From contig JAACJK010000060.1 of assembly GCA_013368325.1 (NCBI GenBank), positions 372,001-436,000 of the forward strand: a DNA stretch of 64,000 bases, in the 5' to 3' direction. The notes under the pieces are model-generated. The model searched no databases, was not told the DNA's origin, and was given only the letters and a program-made list of their open reading frames with translations. This DNA comes from Ephemerocybe angulata. Lineage: Eukaryota > Basidiomycota > Agaricomycetes > Agaricales > Psathyrellaceae. The position numbers and the translations under genes are program-made. Below, piece after piece: positions 45,785 to 55,061 of this stretch (its first letter is position 1; the number at the start of each line of letters is the position of its first letter).

Positions 45785-48060
45785 CGTGGGGCCCGAGGCC
45801 CGCCAGAGGGATGGATATAAGCTAGGGTGCGTACCTTCATTTCTGTACCCTACCTCCCTTCTCCCTTCCGTTCCTTCCCATCTTCACATCGCTCCACACT
45901 GCGTTCCCCCGTTGCTAGTCGTCTGTGACATTGTGCTCGTCGCCTTCGTGCCTTCGCTCGTCGTTTCTGCTGGCGTACTGGTCGTCGTCGTTGTCGGCCC
46001 CATCGAGCTCGAGGTATGTCATCCGTGTCCGCGTCGATTCCGTTGTTTGGCGCTGATGCCCTCCCGTCTTGCAAATAGCCTCCGACGTCTTATAACTCCC
46101 CGGCCACGTCGCTTCCCTTCGTTCGCCACCACCCCCATGCTCGTCGTCGTGCACGACGGCAAGACCTGCTTCGACGATGGTGAGTTCATATTTCACCACC
46201 CCACATGATGTCGTGCTCACTGTTTTGCCAGTCCTGGTCGTTGCTTCGACGTCGCTGGTGGGTGAGTACGTCGTTCATTGTGTTGGGGACTTGCTGACGA
46301 TGTCGAGTAGTCTGTGTGCATCGTGGGCTGCAACGTCGAGGTGAGCGAGTTTGCTCTCGGGTGTGAGCATACCACTTACCTATCATTTTCTAGTCTGGGT
46401 CGTCGTCGTCGTCGCTCGTGCTGGGTCAGTGCTGCTGTCGTCGTTGTAGGCCTGTGCTGACCGTATTGTGCAGCTGAAGGGCTTGACGTCGTCGACCTGC
46501 GGCGATGAAAAATATCAAGGTTAGTCGTCATCGCCGTCGTCTTGCGTGCCCCGACTCTCGACTCACCCCTTGCCCTAGCCTCCCTCGTCGTTGTTCGCTC
46601 CCCAGGCCCAAAGCTTCGTGCCCATGTTTGACGACGACCACCGCACGCTCTACATCGTACACGACGCCGGGATGGGTTTATTGGCACAATCTGGAGGTAA
46701 GCCGTCGTCATATTTTGTCCCACAGCTGCGTTACTCACCTCGTCATCCTCGCTAGCCATGTCGTCGTCGTCGCCATCCCACATCGTCTCTGTCCCTCCAC
46801 TCCACCTCTATGCTGGGATCCTCGAGTAGCGGACGCCACGCCGAGCTTGATGACTGATGGTCGCTTGGGATGTCGAGCTCTTGTGCTCGTCGTTGCTTGC
46901 GCCCCTTCTCAATGAAGGTGAGCACATATCTCTGCTTAGGGTCAAATCATCGCACTCACCCTTCGTCAGTCGTGCTCGTGTCTCGAGTGAGTGCGTTGTC
47001 GCCGTGGATGTTGACGGGGAGTTGACGCCCATTCGCCTCAGCTCGGCCTTCCAAGGGTCGGATTGGGCTAAGCCCTGGTCGAGAGTGCGGGACGGGGTTG
47101 GATGATGCTATCGGGATGTCGCAGTAAGGTAAGCACCTCAAAACCGGTCAAAATGTGTTCAATACTCACCTAAGCGACAGACTACCACCTCCACTGCTAC
47201 TCGGCGCGCGCCCGGTTTCGATGTGCAAGTGTTCTAACTTCTCGACGTGTTTGTGGCGCCGACGCTGGTGCAGGGGTTTGTGCTGCGTGGGTCTGGTTGT
47301 GTCGTTGGGCGGGGTGGTGGGACTGGCCATTCCACGCGCCGGTGCCCACTTGATTGTCGTTCAGTGCGATGTTGAGCTGAGGTCGGGGGTATGCTAGTCC
47401 ACTTCGGTGAGTCGGGGTCGAAACTAGAGCCGTGGATCGTGATACTCACATCCTGTTCGTTCTAGGTTTTGCGATAGTGAGTACGAAGCGTACAGTGCGA
47501 AACTCGCATTGTGTGATCGTAGCCTTCGTGGGGGCATGTGAGTACACCTCGGCGAGTGTGGTTACATCGGTAAGTGGTAATTGTGAATGCAGGCACGCAA
47601 TGGGATACTCACTTTTTTCGTCCTCTAGGTTTCGACGCGCGAGATCTTGGTATGCGTAGATCATATCGGAGAGTTGAAATGGACATCCCAGCGTGCCGAC
47701 TTTCCTAGACTAGGATTTGGTAAGCCCTCTGCGAGCACAGGGTTGAATTCTGGACTCACCCGTACTCAGATACCCGACCCACAGCCCAATCTCTTGTCGA
47801 TGGCGATACGCGGGCAGGGCTTGGGCTTGGAGGGCGTAGCTCGTCGCTGAGAGTTGAAGCCCGTTCCATGCGTATCCCACCTCCCCGGCTTTGCAAGGAT
47901 CGGATAGTGGTAAGCTGTCTGTGCGCACTAGATGAGATTCTGGACTCACCTTGACTCAGATACTCGACCCGTAGCCCAATCTCTTTGGACAGATCCAGGG
48001 AGTCGGTGGGGAGCGATCGCCGATGGCGGATAGGAGTAAACCGAGGCTTGAGGGTAGAAC
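45785..48060. repeat. GTC-rich block with intron-like boundaries, unit 2
   Basis: Counterpart of 36140-38160. The intron-like ends line up with unit 1 (for example GTGAGTACGTCG...GTCGAGTAG near 46260-46310). It has an additional stretch near 47230-47640 relative to unit 1. Confidence 0.45.
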
Positions 48061-48222
48061 ACATAGATAGGGCAATGGTCATTTAGCTAAAAGTCATCTC
48101 GTCGCCGGTGGAGTCGGGCGCCAGTTGGAGGGTCGCGATGGTGAGCGTTGGAAGCAAGGAGCGTCGGAGCTGTGATGGGATCGCACAACACACCCAAACA
48201 CGCAACGATGCGAGCGCATCGC

Positions 48223-50292
48223 CTCAACCTTGAAGGCAGAGCCAGTCTGGCGGGCAAGAGAAAATGGCACAGGGGGAGAAGATGGGGGAAGGGAAGAGAG
48301 AACGGTCTCGCCGACGCGATGCGACGCGACGCTAATCTCGCGACTCGCGCACGGTCCATGCACGTGAAGGATTTAAACTCCGAGCAACCCCGACGGTTGG
48401 GAACGGCGAAAGCCGAGCTGACAAGTCCTTCCCACTGAATACTCCTACGGCTTCAGCTTCAACACTCAGCCCTTGGCCTGCAAGGGAAAGATATGATTCT
48501 CCTGCCTAATGGCGAAAAACGGTCGGGGAACGATGACCCATTGACACAATATGTGCCTGTGCTCTTTGGAACAGGTACGCCCACCGATGGGTTCCAGCTA
48601 GGGACAGGAGATTGGTCTGCGCCTAAATGACCTCCAAGGCCAAGTTAAAATAATTTAGTGCTTGACTGTCTGTATCTTCCCTTGTTCATCACCCGCCTTC
48701 GTATGCCGACAATGGAGCCAACGCTGTCCCAGTTTGCAGAGACTCGCAGGAAGGATGGCTTGAAGGTGAAAAGACATGAAGAAGTCATGTCCAACGCGTT
48801 CTCAGAATCTAATCCGGAGGTACGGAGGCTCCCTTTCTCGAGAGCAAATGCTAACAGGAGATGCAGGGACTCATCAATTTGGTACGTCTGAGCCGCGGGC
48901 TTAAACTAGGATCCTGACGCGAGCCTGGTTAACAGGCCGTGGCGGAGAATTCTCTCATGACTGGATATCTCATGAACTACTTCAAAGACCACTTTTCGCT
49001 GAGGCCTCTGGTGCGTCGTCAATTCGAACGTTACACAGGCTCTATTTGACGTTGTCAAGGACTTCACCTACGGCGATAGTTTGGCAGGGAACCTTCGATT
49101 GCGCACGTCTCTGGCTCAGCTCTTCAACGGCTATTTCAAGCCATTCAAACCTGTCTCGGCGGACGAACTCATGGCTGGAGGAGGTTTGCTACCGATCATT
49201 GGGCAACTGGGACGAGCACTCGTCGACCCAGGGAATGCCATCCTCATCGCAAGGCCGTATTATCACGGGTTCGACATGGCCCTCGGTGCTCTAGATAACA
49301 TCAAAGTCCAAGGCGCCCACGTTCCCCTCCACGAGGCTTTCACAACCAAGGAACTGGATCATCTCGAACTCGCACTGCACGAGGCAGGGACGAAGGTACA
49401 AGCGGTGTTCTTGGTCAACCCACAGAACCCTTACGGACGATGCTATCCGAAAGAGGTCCTCGAGGCTTACTGTCGATTCTGCGAGCAGCATGACCTGCAT
49501 CTGGTGTCGGACGAGATCTACGCGCTGTCGACGTTCTGTTCTCGGGACGTCCCTACCCCCCAACCATTCATCTCTATCCTATCGCTCGACCTCGACTCTC
49601 TAGGCGTCAAGGAAAGCAGGGTACACATGCTCTACGGGATGTCCAAAGACTTTGACGCGAACGGCTTCCGCGCCGGTGTTCTCCACACTCGCAACCGAAC
49701 GCTCTACCAATCCCTCCTCGCGACCTCCATTTTCAGCATCGTCTCGTCGCCCACCGCGGAGCTCTGGAACTCGTTGCTGAGCGACGAACGGGGCCTCGAG
49801 GCCTACATCGAGGCGAATAGGGCTGCACTTGTGGAGGCGTACGAGCACATCACGGAGTGGCTGAGGTTCCACGACATCCCTTACATCCCATCCTCGGCGG
49901 GTCATTTCTTGATGGTCAACTTTAGACCTCTCTTATCGCAAGATTCAATGGGGCGCGTTTTAGGCTACGAAAACGATGCGGGCATGGCGGCTCGTGAAAC
50001 GGCGCTCTTATCGTATCTCTCGCGTCCGCCGTGCAGAGTCGTATTGGCGCCTGGGAGTGGAATGCATATGTTTGAGCCAGGGTGGTTCAGGCTGACGTTC
50101 TCGATTTCTCGGGGGGTGATGGATATTGCACTGGGAAAGATTGAACGTGCATTAGGATGGAAGCGTTGGTCGAAGCCGTCTTCACAGGCAGATACTGTGG
50201 ATGTAGCGAGCCAAGTGGATTGGTCGAAGTTGTCTTCACGGGCAGATACTGTGGATACAGCTTCGGGGGTGAAGGGGAACCCGCTGAATTGA
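48223..50292 (+). repeat. Amplified unit 3, truncated after the gene
   Basis: Starts at the same junction as unit 2, carries the module (stem-loop 48404-48415) and the third aminotransferase gene, and loses similarity to units 1 and 2 within about 15 nt after the stop codon. Confidence 0.88.
48703..50292 (+). CDS. ACC-synthase-like class I/II aminotransferase, copy 3, extended C-terminus
   Basis: Exons 48703-48819, 48867-48881, 48936-49010 and 49060-50292 join in phase to 479 codons. The catalytic body matches copies 1 and 2, with all PLP-site motifs intact. The C-terminus differs: after IERALGW comes a 38-residue longer tail built on an 18-codon tandem duplication (units starting at 50167 and 50221, each W-S-K-x-S-S-x-A-D-T-V-D). 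Copies 1 and 2 look like deletion derivatives of this tail: their SKLQM end and the GCGAGCCAA just after their stops are pieces of it. This copy may therefore keep the ancestral 3' end. Reaction as uncertain as for copy 1. Confidence 0.9.
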
Positions 50293-50942
50293 GTTGATTC
50301 GGCGCGACGTATCCGTGGTTTCATCCCATGCCATTGACGCTCTCCCTTGTGTACATCTCGCGCGCTCCAACGGCGGCCAGTGCCGATACCGGACGTTCCC
50401 CAACGTTCTAAATAGGCACTATCACTCCGTTCAACTTGTAGGTACAGCCTCGAATCATCCTGTTTCCGACCAGGGGAACTCCATCTTCGTGACGTTTGAC
50501 GTTGAGCGATAGCGCTCGTCGCAAACAGACAGGGGATTGATTCGCCGCCTTTCGGTGATCCGAGGCTCGAAGCGGTCAGTGCTATCGTTTCAAGAAGTAA
50601 CGATAGTAGGTCAGTAATGCTCACCGGCCTTGGCGATCCAGCGCCCGCCACCAGCTAGAGATTTACGTGGGCGTCACCCAATTGAGGATCATCGTATGTC
50701 GGTCTTCTTGGGCGCTCGCGGCTTGCGTATCGAAGTTGTGTGTGCTGAGAGGCCCGAGATGCCATTATCCATTAAACGTGCCTTCCTATGGGGTGGCGTT
50801 GGCGAACCTATAAGAGTGGCCTAACTATGAGTAGTGAACCTCAGAGCCGGTCTCCCACTCCCACTCCCCCCTACATCTCTAGTCAGGTCACTAGCACAAC
50901 AAAACAATTCCACACTACAGCACCCTCATAAGTATTTCAACC
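50293..50942. other. Boundary of the amplification, no gene seen
   Basis: Unique sequence after unit 3. It contains the 25-nt sequence shared with the P450 relic breakpoint (50360-50384) and the upstream region of the next gene. Confidence 0.6.
50360..50384 (+). repeat. 25-nt exact repeat near the array end
   Basis: Identical to the minus strand of 24809-24785. It lies about 70 nt beyond the end of unit 3 homology. Confidence 0.85.
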
Positions 50943-52580
50943 ATGATCACTGTGAGTACGAATGTCTGGCCTTGTTTCGCTCGCCGATACTGATGTAGCG
51001 CTGTCTGGCTTGTCTAGACATCTCGTGTTTTCCTTGCCACATCCATGTTGCTCATGTCGGCCTGCTCTACGATGGGTATGCCCATCATGCTCTCGTACGA
51101 AGAGGCCGAGCTTTTCCAGCGAGATGGAAACTGCATCAAACTCACTGGGGATCGAATTAAAAAGAGTAAGTCCATATGACTCTTCCATTAGGACATACAT
51201 TTTATTAACACAATTGTATCTAGTTCCTGGTTGGAGCAAGGTCACGGCCTATGTTAACGAGCACTGGGGCTCGGACGGAGGCTTGAAAGTCAATGACCAT
51301 CAAGTAGGCGCAGGAGTCTATAGCATATTTCACCATCTAATCACGACGCTAGTACACCGACAAGATGGTTATGGCTTGTATGAACGTGCAGCAGGTCACT
51401 TCGACCTGGAAATGTGAGCCTCTTGAGATATATTAATAGCCGAAGAGCCACCCATCTAATGACTCTACAGCCGAACCTCAGTGTCAAGACTCCCTTACGG
51501 ACTTCGATTCCAAGGCTGTGGGGACCGACTTGGTTATATCTGGCACAAAGGAGATCACCCGAGAGACGCATGCCTCCTGGACAACAACTCGTAAGTCTAT
51601 ATTGTTGTGACAGAAATACTTCTTACACTAAAAAAATTGCGAGTTTAGACTCCTCAGAGCTCACAGCCGGCGCCGAATTCACCGTGGGCATTGGATCAGA
51701 TGCCACTGGCAAAGCTGAAGCGAAGTTCTCGATGTCGACCACCATCAAGGACGAAACAACCAGCTCGTACGCAGAGTCACATATGAACCAAAAAAGACAG
51801 TCTCTAACCTCCCCTCTAGAAAGGGAAGCAGTCGCGAAACCAAGGACAGTTTCGGCTACAACTTCCCTGTCCCTAAAGGCAATACGTGCGGGTTGAAGGT
51901 TTGTTGTGCACCATTTTCGTCGTCTGAAATGTTTATAAGTAACACGTTTTCCTCTAGCTCAAAGTAACTGACTGCGACGGTCAGGCTTCAGCGACCGTTC
52001 CTATTGTCGTGACGGGCACCGTCTGGTTCTTCTACAACGATGCGGTAAGCTCGATTTGCGTCCACAAACAAGAGACCGCTGTGCTAAAACATATTAACAG
52101 GTCCCCGACAAGACGGACGCTAGCTTCGGAAACCACTACCATTGTGAGCGGATCATATTTAATTATCTTTCTTCTTTATCTCACCTTCTTTTCTTAGGGA
52201 GCGTCCATCTCGATAGCATTCTTTCTGAGCAGGAGCGCACGAGTCTCATTGAGCTCTCTGGAGGCATCAAGACATCAACCAAGGGTGAGCTACTCGTGGA
52301 GTGCAAACCCAGCGAACCAGGAGCGAAGGCAATCACGAAGAACTTGACGACTGGCAAGACTCTCTCCGGCGGTGCCTCCGAGTCGAAGTCTGCCAGTGAT
52401 ACCCCAAAAGACAAGAGCCCCAAGGACGGCAAGCCCAAGACTGGCAAGCCCCAAAGCGGCAAGCCCAAGACCGGAAAGCCCAAGGTCGCCACTAAGCCGA
52501 AGGGTGGTAAGCCCAAGTCGGGTGCACAGAAGCCCGGCAAGAAGAGTCGCGCAGCCCTTGTCGAGAGGTCTCAGTGGTAA
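50943..52580 (+). CDS. Aerolysin-like beta-pore-forming protein homologue with basic repeat tail
   Basis: Ten exons join in phase to 378 codons: 50943-50951, 51018-51165, 51224-51303, 51353-51413, 51471-51590, 51649-51775, 51820-51898, 51958-52044, 52101-52143 and 52198-52580. A hydrophobic stretch follows the start (VFLATSMLLMSA), perhaps a signal. The middle alternates polar and small residues rich in Ser/Thr (FSMSTTIKDETTSSYAES), bounded by beta-rich segments (LTAGAEFTVGIG; ATVPIVVTGTVWFFYND). That is the arrangement of the aerolysin/ETX-MTX2 insertion hairpin and stem. The last 70 residues are a Lys/Pro/Gly repeat (KPKTGKP units), unusual for the family. The assignment rests on pattern, not alignment; it could be another beta-rich secreted protein. 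If it is a pore former, defence or competition roles are typical of fungal relatives. Confidence 0.5.
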
Positions 52581-53358
52581 TCACTGGCAGTTGAGAGCCA
52601 CAGTCCGCCAGACCGGATTCGCATACTTTCACGGGTGCCTCACGCCTTATAGATGTTGCGACACTACCCTACAACCACATACCTTGAATCATACTACGAA
52701 TTTGACCTCACATCTCAGGTCCATCTACCAAGGGTTAAGGCCCGATAGATTCGGACAGAACGCCTTATCGACCGGTATGTACTAAAGACAAGCGCCGGTG
52801 TTTAAGCGCACTACTTCGGCTCCGGTGGTTGAGCTTCATCTCCGCTTGAGCGTGTCAGATAGAATGAACGCGGTGATCCATGTGCATGAAGGCTCATAAT
52901 TCGGGCATGAGCCATCCGGCGCCTATTGCCATCGCCGGGGGCGGCGGTGTCGAATCCATCCTTTTAAAGTGCAGGGGCATGTTTTTTCTTTGCGGTAGCT
53001 GCACTGTACAGCAGGCTGGTCCAAGCTCCTGACTCTAGACTGGCGAGCTGACCGGCGCTAAATAGAAATTGTCAAGTATCGTAAAAGGGCGCTTGCTAGC
53101 GTCCTTCTCCGAGCCAAGCATCTATGTACTTGGGACAGATACTTAGCATTTTGAAGAATCATTCAAATTCCAGGGAGAAGAACCATCCTATGACGTTGCC
53201 CAGTCCAGCTGATTGACGCCTGGAATTTCGAAGCCAAAACATATTCGCACCGGAGCACTCTTCGAATTTCGAAATCCCACGAGGGCAAAGGCTAATGCAT
53301 TCTCGTACCACTCTTACAGACGATCGTCATAACTCGGAGACGCGAACAAGCTCATTCA
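52581..53358. other. Intergenic, no gene seen
   Basis: Convergent spacer between the aerolysin-like gene and the 3' end of the split CFEM gene. No recognisable gene. Confidence 0.55.
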
Positions 53359-53402
53359 TTACAACGCGAAGACGGCGACGCCAACTGCCACGGCGCCCCA
53401 CG
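53359..53402 (-). pseudogene. Severed 3' end of the CFEM gene
   Basis: Immediately beyond the retrotransposon target duplication (CCACG, 53398-53402), the minus strand continues the CFEM reading frame in phase: GAVAVGVAVFAL and a stop (53361-53359). This short hydrophobic end is what a GPI-anchor signal needs, and it is now 9.2 kb from the rest of its gene. Confidence 0.8.
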
Positions 53403-53689
53403 TGTGACGAGGCAATCAATCAGTGATGAATGAAGGGGTCTCGGCACACGGGGTGAAGAACTCTCAAAGGGAATGAACAGTTGAAAACTATATGATTCCA
53501 GAGAAAGCTGGTCTTCCTCTGTCCAATCTACGCTACCTTATATACTACTAGGATATGATCTCATTACATAAACTATACAGGACCTCGGGGAATGGAGAGA
53601 TGGTAAGCGAGAATGGATGGAGGAAGGAGATAATGAAACGAAAGATAAGATAAGATGATTTGACTAATATGACGTGCGTAATCCTCACA
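53403..53689 (-). repeat. 3' LTR (287 bp)
   Basis: Direct copy of 62312-62598. Contains TATATAAGG on the minus strand (about 53547-53539), the probable LTR TATA box, and begins TG and ends CA. Confidence 0.95.
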
Positions 53690-53771
53690 TACGCCCTCCC
53701 GGCATGCAGAGCATGTCGAACACATGAAGAAGAAAGAAAAAATTATAAGTAAACTCGAAGCTTGAAGTAAA

Positions 53772-55061
53772 CTAAAGTGATTCGTCCATATCATAATCGA
53801 CATCACCTTCGTGGTCGGTTAAGTTGGTGTCGTCATCGGACATGGGGATGAGGGGTCCATCATTGTCCGGGGAAGGGCCTCGAATGACGCGACCGGCCTT
53901 GGCGGCTGTCGCGCGTGTGGTTCGCGAGGTGCTCGCGACCGGAGGTTGCTTCGTAACCTTGAGTGCCTTGAGCTCGTCGGCAGTGAGTGGAACCTTGGTG
54001 ACGGGATGGAGAGGCTGTTTGTCCTTGTCTTGTTCGGCGGTGTCCAACAACTCGCGGAAAATCGTCTCGAGTTGAGCGCCGAAGTTCATCCCGTTGACCT
54101 CGAGCGCCTCGCCCGAAGCGGAGTTGATCGTGATGGCCTCCCCTCTGGGGAACGGGCCCGGAGGCTGACCGTCCGGGAAGTCCAAGATGGTGGGAAGCGC
54201 CGGCTGTCCTGCTGGATCGAGCGCTGGCCCGGGTATGGCGGGAACTGGAGGATCCGTGGTGATAGGTACCTGCTGAGTGTCCGTGGCAGGAGGTGTGCTG
54301 GGGCCGGAGGTGGGAGCTGGTGCCTTGGGCACCTTTTCCTTGCCCTTGCCCTTGCCTGATCCCGACCCGCGGCTCTTGGACCCGCGCTTGAGGGGCGGGC
54401 GCTGAGGCGCGCGATCGTAAGGGCCGTTGCGGTTGATGCGGGAGCGCGCGTGGTAATCGCTTTCCCCTTGACGACGGAGATTGCGCTCGCGCTCGGTAAC
54501 CGAGAGGTCCAGGGACCTTGCCGCGGCCCTGCGCAACAGGGCTATGTCTGCTTGGTCCTCTGATGTCTGGTAGTGCTGGAACGATGGAGCCGGGGAATAG
54601 TAGCCGTTGTAGCCAGGGGAAGGGTAGTACTCGTTCTGAGGCTGGGACTGGTAGTAGTCGTTCGGCGGTTGGTACTGAGTTTGACCGTACTCGTGAGTTC
54701 CTGGGACCGGCGTCAATAGGGCGCTTAAGTCCAGCACGGTCGAGTCCACGGGGATTTTGGGAACTTCCATCTTGCCAACGCTGTTGCGGGTGCAGAATTT
54801 CGCACGGCAGTTGGTGTCCTTGTTGAACATCGTTGTCGCGCCTATGTAGGATGGCGGGAGTAGCGCATCGGATGATGGCTGGGCGTACCGATGAGGATCT
54901 CGTATGATTTCTTGATGTGCCTTGAGGATGGCGTCCATTTCCTCGACCGTTACGTAGACTGGTGCTTCTTTTCCAACCTTGATGGTGAACTGCTGCTTCT
55001 GAGGGTGGTACTTCACGCAAGTGACGTGAGAAGAGATATGAGGGCGACTGAATGCGGGCAT
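53772..55061 (-). CDS. Additional open frame between integrase and the 3' LTR (429 codons)
   Basis: Starts MPAFSRPHISSHVTC and stops 83 nt before the 3' LTR. It is shifted by one base relative to the polyprotein frame, which stays open opposite it for about 400 codons. The sequence looks like a real protein: a basic N-terminal part (YHPQKQQFTIKVGKEAPVYV), a Tyr/Gln/Pro-rich middle (DYYQSQPQNEYYPSPGYNGYY), an Arg/Lys-rich stretch, a Pro-rich stretch, and a helical acidic end (AQLETIFRELLDTAEQDKD). No membrane segment, so it is not a classical envelope protein. No family recognised. It could be expressed from a spliced or internal transcript, or be a transduced host or gag-like segment. Confidence 0.6.
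   Translation of the reverse strand: MPAFSRPHISSHVTCVKYHPQKQQFTIKVGKEAPVYVTVEEMDAILKAHQEIIRDPHRYAQPSSDALLPPSYIGATTMFNKDTNCRAKFCTRNSVGKMEVPKIPVDSTVLDLSALLTPVPGTHEYGQTQYQPPNDYYQSQPQNEYYPSPGYNGYYSPAPSFQHYQTSEDQADIALLRRAAARSLDLSVTERERNLRRQGESDYHARSRINRNGPYDRAPQRPPLKRGSKSRGSGSGKGKGKEKVPKAPAPTSGPSTPPATDTQQVPITTDPPVPAIPGPALDPAGQPALPTILDFPDGQPPGPFPRGEAITINSASGEALEVNGMNFGAQLETIFRELLDTAEQDKDKQPLHPVTKVPLTADELKALKVTKQPPVASTSRTTRATAAKAGRVIRGPSPDNDGPLIPMSDDDTNLTDHEGDVDYDMDESL

Larger units (their letters stand above)
38337..48222 (+). repeat. Amplified unit 2 (about 9.9 kb)
   Basis: Head-to-tail copy of unit 1, with the same order: module with stem-loop (38518-38529), aminotransferase (38817-40292), gene-poor 8 kb. 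Its left junction (preceded by CGATGCGAGCGCATCGCC) is identical to that of unit 3 at 48222, showing true tandem repetition. Confidence 0.88.

Noticed and set aside
53860..55000. C-terminal 400 residues of the polyprotein as a new domain
   Set aside because: Arg/Gln/Ser-rich low complexity that begins where the other open frame starts; best explained as an out-of-phase shadow of the 53772-55061 frame.
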